64,000 nt of DNA from Syngnathus acus (GCF_901709675.1 NC_051089.1:19156008-19220007); one strand, 5' to 3'. Positions 1 to 10,427 are shown, counted from the stretch's first letter. Numbers and translations: made by a program. Notes: a model not told the origin generated them from the letters alone.

Positions 1-41
1 CCCCCCCAAGGGGGCGCGCCACACTATTTGGGAAGCACTGG
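1..41. mobile_element. Possible hAT terminus fragment
   Basis: The bases around 28-41 (tttgggaagcactg) resemble the terminal inverted repeat of the hAT at 50718-51506, which ends gggaaacactg. Only one end lies in the window, so neither target duplication nor element length can be checked. Confidence 0.3.
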
Positions 42-155
42 GTTAGGCCAATGACTAAAACTACTGAAGATGTCTCTCTCATGTTATCCTCAATAGAAAT
101 GGATGTAGACTGTCCTATGACCATTTTGTCTTCACAGCCATCACCAACTGCTTGA
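3..155 (+). CDS. Possible last exon of an unrecognised gene
   Basis: An open frame runs in from the left edge and ends at TGA 153-155. From about position 47 it looks like ordinary coding sequence, encoding TKTTEDVSLMLSSIEMDV and ending QPSPTA. An AG at about 45-46 could be a splice acceptor. The first 41 bases resemble a hAT terminus and are probably not coding. A poly(A) signal follows 330 bp downstream. I do not recognise the protein, and an open frame this short can occur by chance. Confidence 0.25.
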   Translation, partial: PPRGRATLFGKHWVRPMTKTTEDVSLMLSSIEMDVDCPMTILSSQPSPTA

Positions 156-1593
156 TTGTCTGGAGTTACGATTTGGTGCTGCAATTCTTCAACCAGATGG
201 CAATAATGGGTTTAAACAGATTACGAATCTAATGACTACTGAATATGTCACAAGTGTGTTGTAGATGTTTCAGTGGGTCTTGTTTTCTGGTTACCAATAT
301 GTCATTTGTAATTGCTAATTTTTACAGATTGGACGGTTTTAACTATAATAGGTATGGTAGACACTGACTCAGCATTTTAATGGCTTTTCATATGCAAAAT
401 GAAGTCAGTTTTTCTGTATTTTTCTTTGTTAATATTAAATGTGACTCACTTGTTTCTTTTCTACACCATGTCCCTTAAAGATAAATAAACATTCACTGGA
501 TTTGTGTTTTTGTTAAAACAAGTAAATTTCATTAAGACACCTCAATCAGCACTTTAATATGGTATTTTCTCCAGAGGAGTAGTCCCCAACTTGCAGCCTG
601 GAGGCCATATGCAGGGTGATATTTTGCGGCCTCCTAGTTGACATCAAAGTTCAATATGAGGCCCACATGTTTTTTGCTGTCATTTCTGTTGTTGTTTCAA
701 TCATTAATGGTCTACCATAGCTCTGGCTTCTGACTTTTTTCAGCGAAATGTAGTTGAAGTGAGACCAAGCGGAAGGAAAAGATATCCCATCACCTAGTCC
801 CAGTCATGTCTTTTGCGGTGGAGTCGAAGCTTGGGGATAAGAACGGCCAATTTTCAGAAAAACAGAGGTGAAAATGCTTTTTGGTTGGTGTTGAGCATAG
901 AGGCACCCTAACTGTGTTGCCAAAGGTGGAAAAGCTAAAAAATATCTTTTCATCACCTCTTTCACTTTAGTAATTTCCCTTCTTATGTTTATTTGGCATA
1001 AGATGGAGCTCCAACATAAGAGTTGGTTCACAATACTCCCATAAAATTGCCAAAATTGGCCTAATTAGAACAGGTGTGGTGGTAGGCAAGATAAAAACAA
1101 GTGTGTGTGCACACCCATTCAGTGCAGCAGGAGAAGTGCAGGGATGTTGGTGAGTTATGTTTGATTTTCAATACATTCAAATAAGTGTTTAGAAATGCCA
1201 AGGTTGTTTCAAAACCTTTCTACATTTAAGTTAAAAAGTAAAAGTAAAGAAAATTAGTTATTCGTGATATGGCAATTTCTACTTCAGATGGAGCATCTTG
1301 GGTTAAACCCATCCTTATTTAAAAAGTTAGTTGAAAAATCCCCATTTTTTTTCCCTTAATTTTTTTTAAGGTTTTCAACCTGCTACTGCTGCTCTGCTGT
1401 AGCTGAAAGCAAATTACACAAATTGAAATTTAAATAAAACTTGGAAAATCTGAGTTGGCCTCGTGTCCTGAACCATTCCTGTCCATCAAGCTGGACCAGC
1501 ACTCATTAGAAATAGCTTGACGCCAACATGTCTTGAATGACTACATTTCTTGTGTTGGTCAAGAAATCAGATGTTATTACTCAACTAGACATG
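156..1593. other. Intergenic sequence with no recognised gene
   Basis: AT-rich, non-coding sequence. At about 575-700 a stretch reading gtccccaacttgcagcctgg and later gcggcctcc resembles the end of a hAT-type element, but no matching second end or target duplication was found. Nothing else is recognised. Confidence 0.4.
484..489 (+). promoter_or_regulatory. Candidate poly(A) signal
   Basis: AATAAA lies in AT-rich sequence about 330 bp after the stop of the possible exon at the left edge. It could end that transcript. The hexamer is common by chance in such AT-rich DNA. Confidence 0.25.
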
Positions 1594-1601
1594 CTGTAGA
1601 G

Positions 1602-1802
1602 CAGGGGTCTCAAACTCCAGTCCTCGGGGGCCGCATTCCTACATGTTTTCCAAGTTTCCCTCGTTAAACACACCTGATTCAAATGATCAGCTCATCCTCA
1701 TGTTCTGCAGGAGCCTGATAATTGAATCAGGTGTGTTTAACGAGGGAAACTTGGAAAACATGTAGGAATGCGGCCCCCGAGGACTGGAGTTTGAGACCCC
1801 TG
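1602..1802. mobile_element. hAT-type MITE with 8-bp target duplication
   Basis: This 201-bp near-palindrome has long terminal inverted repeats starting CAGGGGTCTCAAACTCCAG and ending in the reverse complement. The 8-bp direct repeat ctgtagag flanks it at 1594-1601 and 1803-1810, the hAT signature (pattern nTnnnnAn). The arms pair over most of their length around a loop near 1690-1720. There is no coding capacity. The core acacctgattcaaatgatc is shared with the MITE at 8052-8249, so the two belong to one family. Confidence 0.93.
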
Positions 1803-1810
1803 CTGTAGAG

Positions 1811-2262
1811 CCTAGGTGTCAAACTCAAGGCCCGGGGGCCAGATACGGCCCGCCACATCCTTTTATGTGGCCCGCGAAGACATATCAAATTCATGTCAGT
1901 GCTTAAAATTGCAAATTGTCTTCACTTTTGAAAAATAGAGATATTGCTAGCATTTTTTAACCATTTATCAGAGTATGCAAAATTCCAGGAGGATGAGAGA
2001 GGTGTGGGTCACCCCACCTTCTGAAGAACTGTTATTGTTCTGAACTGTTTGTTTTTCATTTTCTTAAATTATAGCTGCTGTATACTGGTATTTTCTCATG
2101 TGGGACAAATAAAAGAATAACTTAAAGATTGTGTTAACTGGAAAAGTGATTGTGAAAAAGTATTCATTTTTAAATACTTGAGCCTGTTTGTTGATACTTA
2201 ATGCAGCCCAGACATGCCCAGATTCTATCTCAAGCAGCCCCCACATGAGTTTGAGAACCCTG
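1811..2262. mobile_element. Degenerate hAT-type element
   Basis: It begins with a decayed terminus (ggtgtcaaactcaaggcc) followed by gcccgccacatcc and ends gagtttgagaaccctg. This is the same terminal family as the element at 41170-41539, which reads it in reverse. It abuts the target duplication of the MITE at 1602-1802. No intact transposase frame remains. Confidence 0.7.
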
Positions 2263-2270
2263 CTCTAGTC

Positions 2271-2352
2271 TGTCCATCCGTCTAATCGATCCATCCTCCC
2301 ATCCATCCATTCACCCACCCATTTATCTATCCTTCCATCCACCCACCTGCCA
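2271..2352 (+). repeat. Imperfect CCAT microsatellite
   Basis: Interrupted ccat/ccac tetranucleotide units span about 80 bp. It is a simple-sequence repeat with no coding content. Confidence 0.8.
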
Positions 2353-2567
2353 ACCATTTCTGCTGTAAATGTCTCTCTTTTCTTTTCTTTTCTTTTTTGA
2401 GACGTATCATGGAAAATCCACATTTTTTTGCTTTTATATTCATTTTATTGTGCACTTGGAGTCCCCAAGATTGTAGAAAAGTGTAAAGGTGGCTCTAGGT
2501 GTTGCAGAGATTCTTTTATGAACTGTGAGGGGGGTATTTTTTACTCCATTTTCTATTACGTATTTTT

Positions 2568-2840
2568 CAGAGTCAGAGTCAGCTTTATTGTCAATTCCTT
2601 CATGCTAAGACACACAAAGAAACCGAAATTTCGTTTCCCCTATCCCACGGTGACGAGACACAGTACACGATTAACATACAAGTAAAACAACGGGGGAGAG
2701 AGTTCAGGACCCCAACAGCCTGGAGATCACAAACTTCGCCAGTGGCGAGCAGTGCTAGCATCCCACAACAGAGTCCCGGCACCATTCGTCACGGATGTAG
2801 ACGCACAGCCCACCTCCTCGCGATGTTCCCCCTCGTACAA
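2568..2840 (-). mobile_element. LINE-derived non-autonomous element, copy 1 (5'-truncated)
   Basis: Read on the minus strand, this is the 3' part of the element seen more fully at 35790-36469 and 62827-63556. It ends in a LINE-like tail, attgacaataaagc followed by tgactc repeats. It is cut off at 2840, where sequence unrelated to the other copies starts. Truncation at the 5' end with an intact tail is what target-primed reverse transcription produces. Confidence 0.8.
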
Positions 2841-3478
2841 TTTATCTATTACGTCACATCCTTTGAGGCAGGATCACCAAATAAGGTAATGGGTTTGGAC
2901 AAACGGTTTCGCAAATACGCCAACTTTATTACTCAGAGACTTTTGTAGTCCAAACAACTCAAGGATACCGAAGTGGAGCGATCAAAATGTTCCGTTGTTG
3001 GATGCATCAAGTCACACAACTCATTGCACTAATGCCAGCATTAGAACCTCAAAGAAGTGCCTGGTTAAATTTCATTTTTCAAGCAGTGTTCCCACATCTG
3101 AGGGCAAAGTCCTGCTTGTTCAAGGACGAGTGTTTCAGAAATCTTTTGTCAGTATAGAAAGGGATTCGCCGAAACACTTAAGTTACGTTTATAGTTCAGT
3201 TCCTTCAATCTATGGAAACGACAGACATAGTAAAGTGATCAACTTGAGATGACACAAAATAATACTGTATTTCACTTTCATATCATTGCGTGTCTATGAG
3301 GCCCTCATTTTCATAGCATTAGCGTCAGTCTTTCTGCTGATTTTAGGGCTGTGCGCTGTTTTGACTTCTTGTGGGTGTATTTTGAGTAGTTGTATCAGAT
3401 GGCTTCGAAGGTGTTGTATTATTCTTGGGGAACACAATGTGTTAAATGTTTAAAGTATCCCTGCGAGCATTTTGCCGT
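2841..3478. other. Intergenic; possible decayed THAP-like remnant
   Basis: Around 2985-3010 one forward frame reads CSVVGCIKSH, like the beginning of a THAP zinc finger (C-x4-C). The frame breaks at once. No second zinc-ligand pair can be placed, so this is at most a relic. The rest is unrecognised. Confidence 0.25.
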
Positions 3479-3790
3479 CTAATAGACGTCTATTAGACGT
3501 TTATATGCTAACCAGACGTCTCGGCTAAAGCACGTCTGAAAATGGTCTAAAAGTGTAACAAATATAGACGTCTATGCTATAGACGTCTATAGCATAGACG
3601 TCTAATAGATGTCTATTAGACGTCTTTTAGAAGTCTACGGGATAGACGTCTATTAGACGTCTAAATGTGAACGTTTTTTTATACGTTTATTGAGTAGACG
3701 TTCGAATGATGGCTGATAGCTATGAGCGCGATTAGCGCTAATCGCGCTAACAGCTAGTGATCATTTGAACATTTAGACATCTATTCAACA
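3479..3790. repeat. Palindromic element built of AGACGTCT units
   Basis: Eight exact copies of the self-complementary octamer AGACGTCT lie within about 180 bp (3480-3661), often joined through TATTAG or TATAGCAT spacers. Next comes an imperfect hairpin (about 3686-3790). Its centre, 3725-3748, is a perfect 24-bp palindrome around gattagcgctaatc. Its arms carry gttcgaatgat against the reverse complement of atcatttgaac. No open frame is present. It looks like a foldback MITE, but no family is recognised and no target duplication was identified. Confidence 0.75.
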
Positions 3791-4065
3791 TTGAGGTTCT
3801 CTTCAATACATTTACCCTGTGATCCTTACCTTTGTGTAGTTCCAGGATGTTGTGAAAATGCATTTGATTCTTGAAGGTCCAGGGTGTGAAAGTTTACATT
3901 TTTTAAGACAGAAATAGGTTTCAGTAACAGTCATACTTATGTTACCTGCCGATATAAATACACCTTTTGATGTTAAAATTAACCAAAATGATAATTGAAC
4001 CTAAATTTAAAAAAAAAGTCAAACATTATCCAACCATCACAAATATAAATGTGCAATGTTTTTAA

Positions 4066-4400
4066 ATCCATCCAGCCATCCATTTTCTGTACCACTTTGT
4101 CCCCACGGGGGTCGCAGGCGTGCTGGAGCCTATCCCAGCAGTCATCGGGCAGTAGGCGAGGGACATCCTGAACCGGTTGCCAGCCAATCGCAGGGCACAC
4201 AGAGACGAACAACCATCCGCACTCACACCTAGGGACAATTTGGAGTGCTCAATCGGCCTGTCAAGCATGTTTTGGGGATGTGGGAGGAAACAGGAGAAAA
4301 CCCACGCGGACAACATGCAAACTCCACACAGGGAGGGCCGGAGGTGGAATCGAACCCACACCCTCCTAACTGAGGCGGACATGCTACCCAGTGCACCACC
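4066..4400 (-). mobile_element. tRNA-related SINE, ATGG-tailed, copy 1
   Basis: Read on the minus strand this matches the SINE at 55826-56187. It has a Pol III B-box GGTTCGATTCC (plus positions 4346-4356), then a conserved body with tggagtttgcatg and ggctgggataggctccagc, and an ATGG-rich 3' end (plus 4066-4085). There is no coding capacity. The clear 13-bp target duplication of the second copy supports a retroposed origin for the family. Confidence 0.85.
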
Positions 4401-4989
4401 GAAAATGTAAAAATAGACACAGTATTAAAAAATGGGGGCTATTTAATAGAACAAAACATACGTTACAATATAAATGTATACATATTGTATGTTGGACATA
4501 TCAAACAAAATCATCTTGGCGAAACACAACAATATAAACATCAGTCTCTTGTGGGCCTTTGATAGCCCCCTTTGCTACTCAGCGCTGGAGCCCGTTTTAA
4601 TTTTAAAGCCATTGCGGTCCTTATTTCATCATCCGTGGCCTCTGTGCGTGTCGCCAACAGCTTCTACAAAGATGAACTCAATGTACACCAGGCACCACCC
4701 ATTGTAGACCTTGGGATTACTCTGTTAAAGGAATATGAATTCGGGGAAAAAAACACGACTACCTGTAAAATTGTTTTTCCTTGATGCATCTCATGTCAGT
4801 CGCACATTTCGAACATGAAGCAATCGCACAGGAACGAGCAGACAGTTTCTTTTTTATTTACTAGCGCTGTCAGAGCAGTCTTCCTGAGGGCCCTCTGCAC
4901 GAGTCGCATGAGCACGCATATTGAACGTTGTCATTGTCATTTGTGTAGAGTCTACAACAGAAAAAAAATGTCAACATTGATTGGTTGAC
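4401..4989. other. Intergenic, nothing recognised
   Basis: No credible coding frame, terminal repeats or RNA gene was seen. The sequence is AT-rich with scattered simple motifs. The LINE starts within its right part. Confidence 0.4.
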
Positions 4990-7298
4990 TGGCAACCTCA
5001 AATATAACAGTACTGCCATACACTACTGTTTTGTCTGATCATTACTTAATAAAATTTGAAATCTTAGTTCTTTGTCAAAGACAAGAGAGCAATCAGAATT
5101 ATAGCAGCCGTCATCAACTCCATGACTGCAACTGCACTATCTGAGTTACTGTCACCGGCAACTGCCATATTTCCCGCATATATCGGCTCTATTGATAATC
5201 TTACAAATGAATTCAATGCGACATAGTTAAATGCCATCGACTCTGTGGCGCCGCTACGTCTGAAAACTCGCCGTAGATTGCCTACTCCGTGGTTCACAGA
5301 TGAAACACGTACGCTTAAGCAATTATGTAGAAAGCATGAGCGCAAATGGCGTTTAACCAAACTTGAGGTTTTCCATCAGGCATGGCGTGACAGCCTCCTG
5401 AAATATAAAGATGCGCTTATCTTAGCAAAAACTCATCATTTTTCGCAAGTCATTAATCTCAATAAAAACAATCCTAAATACCTATTTGATACAGTGGCAA
5501 AGCGAACACTACGCCAGCCGACCCTCGATAGCTCCTTCCACTCAGCTGACGAGTTCATGAAATTTTTCGCTGGAAAGATTGAATCCATTAGGGATATGAT
5601 CAAGATGACCATTCCAATCGCTCAGTCGAGACCGCTGATTACCGGCGCTGACGATCATGCAATGACCCTCTCAAATTTTAAAAGCAGGTCCCTTGAAAGG
5701 CTTACACAATTGCCTAACAAACAAGTTTACTCGACCCGCTTCCAGCCAAACTATTAAAAAAATTATTTCAAATTTTAGAACCGTCCGTCTTAAATATAAT
5801 TAATCTGTCTGTCTCCTCTGGGATAGTGCCAACAGCCTTTAAAACCGCTATCATTAAACCATTACTTAAGCGATCAAATCTTGACCCGGACTGTCTCAGT
5901 AATTATAGGCGAGTTTCAAACCTCCCATTCATAGCAAAACTTCTTGACAAAGTAGTAGCGCAGCAGCTTATTGATTACATGGTCGCCAATAATCGATATC
6001 AATCATTTCAGTCTGGTTTTAGAGCTAATCATTCCACTGAGACAGCACTTGCTAAAGTGACTAATGATCTCCTCATAGCTATGGATTCAAACACTTCATC
6101 GGTATTGTTACTACTCGATCTTAGTGCTGACTTCGACCCTATAGACTTCGATATTTTATTAGAGCGTCTTAAAAGTTGTGTTGTGTATTTCAGGGTCAGC
6201 ACTAGGCTGGTTCTATTCCTATCTATCAGACAGGACGCACCGAGTGGTCCATGGCAATACGTCCTCTGAGCTCTATAATGTTACGTGTGGTGTCCCACAG
6301 GGATCGGTACTCGGACCAATTCTATTTAATATTTATATGATTCCGCTTGGGGACATAATACGTAAATATAATATTAGTTTTCAATGTTACGCGGATGACA
6401 CCCAATTATATATGCCATTATCGATGACAGATCCGCGGGACTGTTGCAATCTTGAGGCGTGCCTTGCGGAGATCAAGCAATGGATGTCTCTCAACTTCCT
6501 TCGTCTTAACCCAGATAAAACTGAGATGTTGATAATTGGTCCAGCTCGTTATCAACACTTATTTAAGGAAACCACTATAACTATAGATAACCATACTATC
6601 ACTCAGAGCGATACTGCAACTAATTTCGGGGTAATATTAGACCTAACGCTCTCCTTTCAAAAGCACATTAAGAATTTAACCAGAATTGCATTTTTTCACC
6701 TTCGTAATATTGCTAAGATTCGTCCGATCCTCTCGACCGGTGATGCGGAAACTATTATACATGCGTTCATCACGTCGCACCTGGACTACTGTAATGCATT
6801 ATTCTCTGGTCTTCCTAAGTCCAGCATCAAACGTCTACAGTTAGTACAAAATGCTGCTGCAAGGCTGCTCTCACGGACAAGAAAATTTGATCACATTACC
6901 CCAATATCAGCCAACTTACATTGGCTCCCGGTCTTTTTAAGATGTGACTTCAAGGTTCTTCTATTAACCTATAAATCATTGCATGGCTTAGTGCCTTCAT
7001 ATCTTGTCGACCTAGTTGTTCCTTATGTTCCATCTCGTAACCTTCGTTCGCAAAACGCTAGTCTATTTGTGACACCGAGAGCCAAGAAAATGTCTGCAGG
7101 GTCTAGAGCATTTTCTATTCGGACTCCAGAGCTTTGGAATGCCCTACCAATGGATATTAGAACTGCTACCTCAGTAGAAACATTTAAGACACGTTTAAAG
7201 ACACATTTCTATGATATGGCCTTTAATTAACCTGTAGTGGCCGATTCGGCTGGAGTTTGTTTTCGCTCCCTCTCCACCCTCCCCCCACCGCTCCCCGG
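4990..7298 (+). mobile_element. 5'-truncated L2/CR1-like LINE
   Basis: A Jockey-superfamily non-LTR retrotransposon that retains the end of its endonuclease domain (SDHYLIKFE near 5035), the reverse transcriptase and the C-terminal region. It is 5'-truncated. A GC-rich 3' UTR runs from 7231 to a SINE that begins at about 7301. It is one of at least two separate L2/CR1-type LINEs here; its protein is clearly different from the LINE at 33893-37917. Confidence 0.85.
5245..7230 (+). pseudogene. LINE reverse transcriptase, frameshifted
   Basis: The reading is split into three pieces: 5245-5757 (linker between endonuclease and RT), 5826-6180 (first RT motifs, FQSGFRANHSTETAL) and about 6190-7230 (RT palm to C-terminus). 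The third piece contains GVPQGSVLGPILF, the catalytic CYADDTQLY box near 6390 and the thumb/C-terminal motif SHLDYCNALFSGLP. A stop at 5755-5757 and a frameshift near 6178 break it, and the usual SAAFDTID motif has decayed to SADFDPID. The intact element would make the ORF2 enzyme for target-primed reverse transcription. This copy is dead. Confidence 0.88.
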
Positions 7299-7300
7299 CA

Positions 7301-7570
7301 GGGTGTGGTGAAATTTGTCCTCTGCATTTAACCCATCCCCGTGTGATTTTGATCCATCCCCTGGGGGAGAGGGGAGCAGTGAGCAGCAGCGGTGCCACGC
7401 TCGGGAGTCATTTGGTGATCTAACCCCCCAATTTCAACCCATGATGCTGAGTGCCAAGCAGGGAGGTAATAGGTCCCAGTTTTATAGTCTTTGGTATGAC
7501 CCGGCCGGGGTTTGAACCCACAACCTTCCAGTCTCAGGGCGGACACTCTACCACTAGTCCACTGAGTGGG
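7301..7570 (-). mobile_element. tRNA-derived SINE, second family, copy 1
   Basis: On the minus strand it starts with a tRNA-like head (actagtggtagagtgtc, then gggttcaaaccc as B-box), continues through a conserved body (ggcactcagcatcatggg) and ends aggacaaatttcacc. Two further copies lie at 25411-25712 and 29150-29451. There is no coding capacity. It directly abuts the 3' end of the LINE at 4990-7298, whose tail it may share, but this was not tested. Confidence 0.85.
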
Positions 7571-7846
7571 TTTTCTTGCCTCTTCTAAAGTCCATGGCCG
7601 AAAAACAGATATGTGTGGGGGGGTGGCCTTCCCCTCCAATAGGGTTTGGCACCTGTATCATTGGGCACACATCAACATTGTCTAAATCTTGGGAAAATCT
7701 AGCAGCATTAGTCATACTTCTTGTTTGTACAGGAGTTCTAATCATGTGACCCTGACCTGTTTTGCTATTATATGGGGGAGGGTGCAGGTCTGTTAAATTT
7801 GGATACAAGTTTTGCATAGGAGCGGAAGGCTCCTCTTGCTCCTCTG

Positions 7847-7906
7847 CTTGAGCTACGCCTTGAGCTACGCCTTGAGCGGCGCCTTGAGCGGCGCCTTGAG
7901 CTGCGG
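7847..7906 (+). repeat. 12-bp tandem repeat, five units
   Basis: Five consecutive 12-mers begin cttgagc (cttgagctacgc twice, cttgagcggcgc twice, then cttgagctgcgg). Because 12 is a multiple of three, all frames stay open through it and read LSYA-type repeats. No adjoining gene is recognised, so this is best treated as a minisatellite. Confidence 0.85.
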
Positions 7907-8051
7907 CAGGGAGGCGCGCCTGCGCACTGTGGCCTCATTGTCTTCCAGCCTGACAAACATACTCGCGGCCTCATCACTTTTCACCTTTCTATCTTTTGTC
8001 CTTTGAATTTGTTCTCTTCTCTTTTGTGAAGCTTTCAACCACACTCTAGCA

Positions 8052-8249
8052 CAGGGGTCACCAACTCCGGTCCTCAAGGGCGCAAATCCAGCCTGTTTTA
8101 GGTGCAGCCCTGCAACAACACACCTGATTCAAATGATCAGCTCATCAGCAAGCTCTATTAAGGCTGATAGCGATACTGATTATTTGAATCAGGTGTGTTG
8201 CAGGGGGATACATCTAAAACAGGCTGGATTGGCGCCCTTGAGGACTGAG
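8052..8249. mobile_element. hAT-type MITE, same family as 1602-1802
   Basis: It starts CAGGGGTCACCAACTCCGG and its right arm ends cgcccttgaggactgag, so the last terminal bases are lost. Arms around acacctgattcaaatgatc pair with the reverse complement. The direct repeat tctagca (8045-8051 and 8250-8256) flanks it as a nearly complete target duplication. It is non-coding. Confidence 0.85.
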
Positions 8250-8757
8250 TCTAGCACATTTAAATTCCCTCTCTTTTATTTCCTTTCTCAGTCCCTTTGT
8301 CTTCCTAGCCACACTCTCCTCCAAAACTTCAACCAATATCTTCCACATTTCAACTTTCCTTCTACTCCATACTTTATTCAGGGATTTTTCACTTTCATTT
8401 CCCATCTTAATTTTAGTATTTTACGTTTGTAAAAAAAATTGTTCTATATTTTTTCTTTGAGGATCCTCAATGCAGGTTTAAATTGACCTTTCAACAATTT
8501 ACTAGCCTGTGTTATTACCATAGATTAATGCTCGAACTGCTTTTTAGTCAACTTATCCTACCAGTCACACTCAACCACACAAACTCCAGCGCTTTCTTTT
8601 TAAACTTTCAGGCCTATTCAGGACGGGTGTAAAACCCCCCAAACAGCATGGAAAAACGGACAGAAAAATGAATCTACGCCCTTCTTCGATTAAGAAAAAG
8701 AAGCTCTGTTTTTCTTAGCCCGTTCCTTCCACTGGGACTAGAACCCAAACTGTTTCT
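8250..8757. other. Unassigned intergenic sequence
   Basis: No coding frame or terminal repeat was recognised. The right part may be internal sequence of the partial LTR element whose PBS lies at 9107-9124, but only one LTR is present. Confidence 0.3.
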
Positions 8758-8759
8758 TG

Positions 8760-8875
8760 GCTTGGAAAAACCAAAGCCGTATCTCATAGCCTGAACAAAC
8801 CAAAGCCATATCTCATGGCTCGGACAAACCAAAGCCGTATCTCCTAGCTAGGACAAACCAAAGCCGTATCTTGTG
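8760..8875 (+). repeat. 29-bp tandem repeat, four units
   Basis: The core aaaccaaagccgtatctc starts at 8768, 8797, 8826 and 8855, an exact period of 29 bp. The 29-bp period cycles the reading frame, so a coding role is unlikely. It lies just inside the predicted leader of the partial LTR element to its right. Confidence 0.88.
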
Positions 8876-9106
8876 CACTTTTACTTTTTACGCATAACTT
8901 TAGGGCATTTACTTACTTGTCCCCCGGTTCGTTGCACTGCCGGATCCCGTCAATCTGCCGCTGTCAGACGAAGGCAGACCTAAGATGCTGGCCCAGTGAA
9001 GAATTTCCTTCCCAGGTCTTTTTTTACAAGGTCCGGCTAATGGACGCTGGCCCGTCGACTGTGTGCAGCACGTCGTCCTCCGTCGGTCAGCACTGGGTAT
9101 GTTGGA

Positions 9107-9124
9107 ATCCGGGTCACGGCACCA
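9107..9124 (-). other. Putative primer-binding site of LTR element
   Basis: On the minus strand, TGGTGCCGTGACCCGGAT starts three bases after the LTR edge at 9128. A tRNA-complementary 18-mer beginning TGG at this spacing is typical of an LTR-retrotransposon PBS. The tRNA partner was not identified. Confidence 0.65.
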
Positions 9125-9127
9125 AAA

Positions 9128-9530
9128 TGTTAGAGTGGTGCTAACTCTAACTTATTTGCAAGAACCACACGGGAGACAGTATGCCCTTTGAGCACTTGCG
9201 AGTGGAGAAATTGTTTGTCACTGTCCATACAGTGATGTTCGAACAAAGTCTGCCTTTGGTCTCTTGCAAGAGCATATTTATTGAGAACAAGCAGGGTGGG
9301 GGTGAGAGTGGACAGGTTTGGTGAACCCCTGGTCTCTGGTCAAATCAGAGCACGGGGTGTTTTACGATGTTGTGTAAACAGAACTTAGATTTCTTTCTCT
9401 GCAGCTGGTCAATCAATTCAAGGGATCTTAGCACTTTGTTTTACTACTTTGTTGAGACAGGACACGTTCGGTTATTACAGGTTACATTCCAACATAATCA
9501 TAGGATCAAACTAATCTATAAACCCTAACA
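9128..9530 (-). mobile_element. Single LTR of a partial LTR retrotransposon
   Basis: The 403-bp block has TGTTAG...CTAACA ends in both orientations and is followed on its minus-strand 3' side by a PBS-like sequence. Its part around 9350-9515 (ggggtgttttacga, ggttacattccaacataatc) is shared, in the same orientation (both minus strand), with the fragment at 63825-64000, so it belongs to an interspersed family. No gag-pol lies next to it, so this is a 5' LTR plus leader, not a complete element. Confidence 0.65.
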
Positions 9531-9690
9531 AGCTTTGTGGAAGGAACTCCCGTTTGGTCCAGCATTTGAGCAAGTTTGCTAATCCGTAAGGTTTAAATAA
9601 CTAGAAACCAAAACCATTGCATATACTTTTTTGACGACTACTTTGACGACTTATCGATCACGATTATGTTTATGATAGGTTTATGGAAAT
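9531..9690 (+). mobile_element. L1-like LINE 3' fragment, left half
   Basis: The sequence ttgcatatacttttttgacg and gattatgtttatgataggt matches, in reverse orientation, the tail of the L1-like element at 50290-50535 plus 54303-54470. Its right half is at 20811-21013, on the far side of the BEL element. Joining the halves gives a continuous copy of that tail with one gaaat, which shows that the BEL inserted here. Confidence 0.7.
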
Positions 9691-10319
9691 TGTGAGTGTC
9701 AGTTTCAGTTCAGTTTAAATTTCAAAGGTTAGATGTTGTATAGTTCTTGTCACACGCTTATCTTAAAACACTGTGTACAGCTGTTGCGCACACCCTTTTG
9801 AAGGTGGAGGTAGAATGTCCAAAATGGAGGCAAGCAGGCCGAGGGAGAGAGGCAATGGCAGGCAGGCATGCAGGCCGAGGGAGAGAGGCAATGGCAGGCA
9901 GGCAAAGGTGGTAGGCCAAGCAAGGAAAGGGGGGAGAGGGAATGGCAAGCAGGCAAACAGGTGGCACACGGGTACAAATCCAAATTGTTTGTAATTCAAC
10001 AAAGGTTTCAACATAAAGGGTTCAAAGAAGTAAACTAAAGTTTATTTTCTAAATTCCAAGTTTCAAGTTCCAAAAATTACAAGCTTGGAGCAGACTTGAA
10101 GTAGCTTGAAGCGGCCTTTTTAGCGGTAAAAAACTGTCACTACTATCTTCCTTCTTTGTCTAACTGAGACTGACTACCAAGTGGGAGCAGCCTATTTCCC
10201 TGATCAGGTGACTGATCAGGTGACCAAAGGCTTTGTCAAATAAAAGTCCATGGCCCAAGGCCAGCGAATCTTAAACAAAAATAAGAATTTAAGCTAAGGA
10301 AACTAAATTGGCTCCAACA
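9691..10319 (-). repeat. 3' LTR of the BEL/Pao element (629 bp)
   Basis: On the minus strand it runs TGTTGGAGCC...CTGACACTCACA. It aligns along its whole length with the other LTR except for the GGCA tract. Here there are only two short gccgagggagagaggcaatgg units (about 9837-9905). An interspersed TATA-less AT-rich region lies at 10020-10300. Except for the microsatellite the LTRs differ by only a few bases by eye. Confidence 0.93.
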
Positions 10320-10427
10320 TATCCGGCCCCTTATGGCTACCACGTGTGGCTAGAACAAAAAATTCACAATAGGGGCAATTTTCAAAAAATAAACAATGTT
10401 AATTTCTTAATTCTATTTTTAAATTTA

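Noticed and set aside
2995-3252. 85-codon frame possibly encoding a THAP-related protein
   Set aside because: The THAP-like CSVVGC lies in a different frame from the long one and is followed by a stop; no second zinc pair was found.
3479-3661. CRISPR-like array of AGACGTCT repeats
   Set aside because: Repeats are 8 bp, palindromic, irregularly spaced and without unique spacers; the genome is a vertebrate one.
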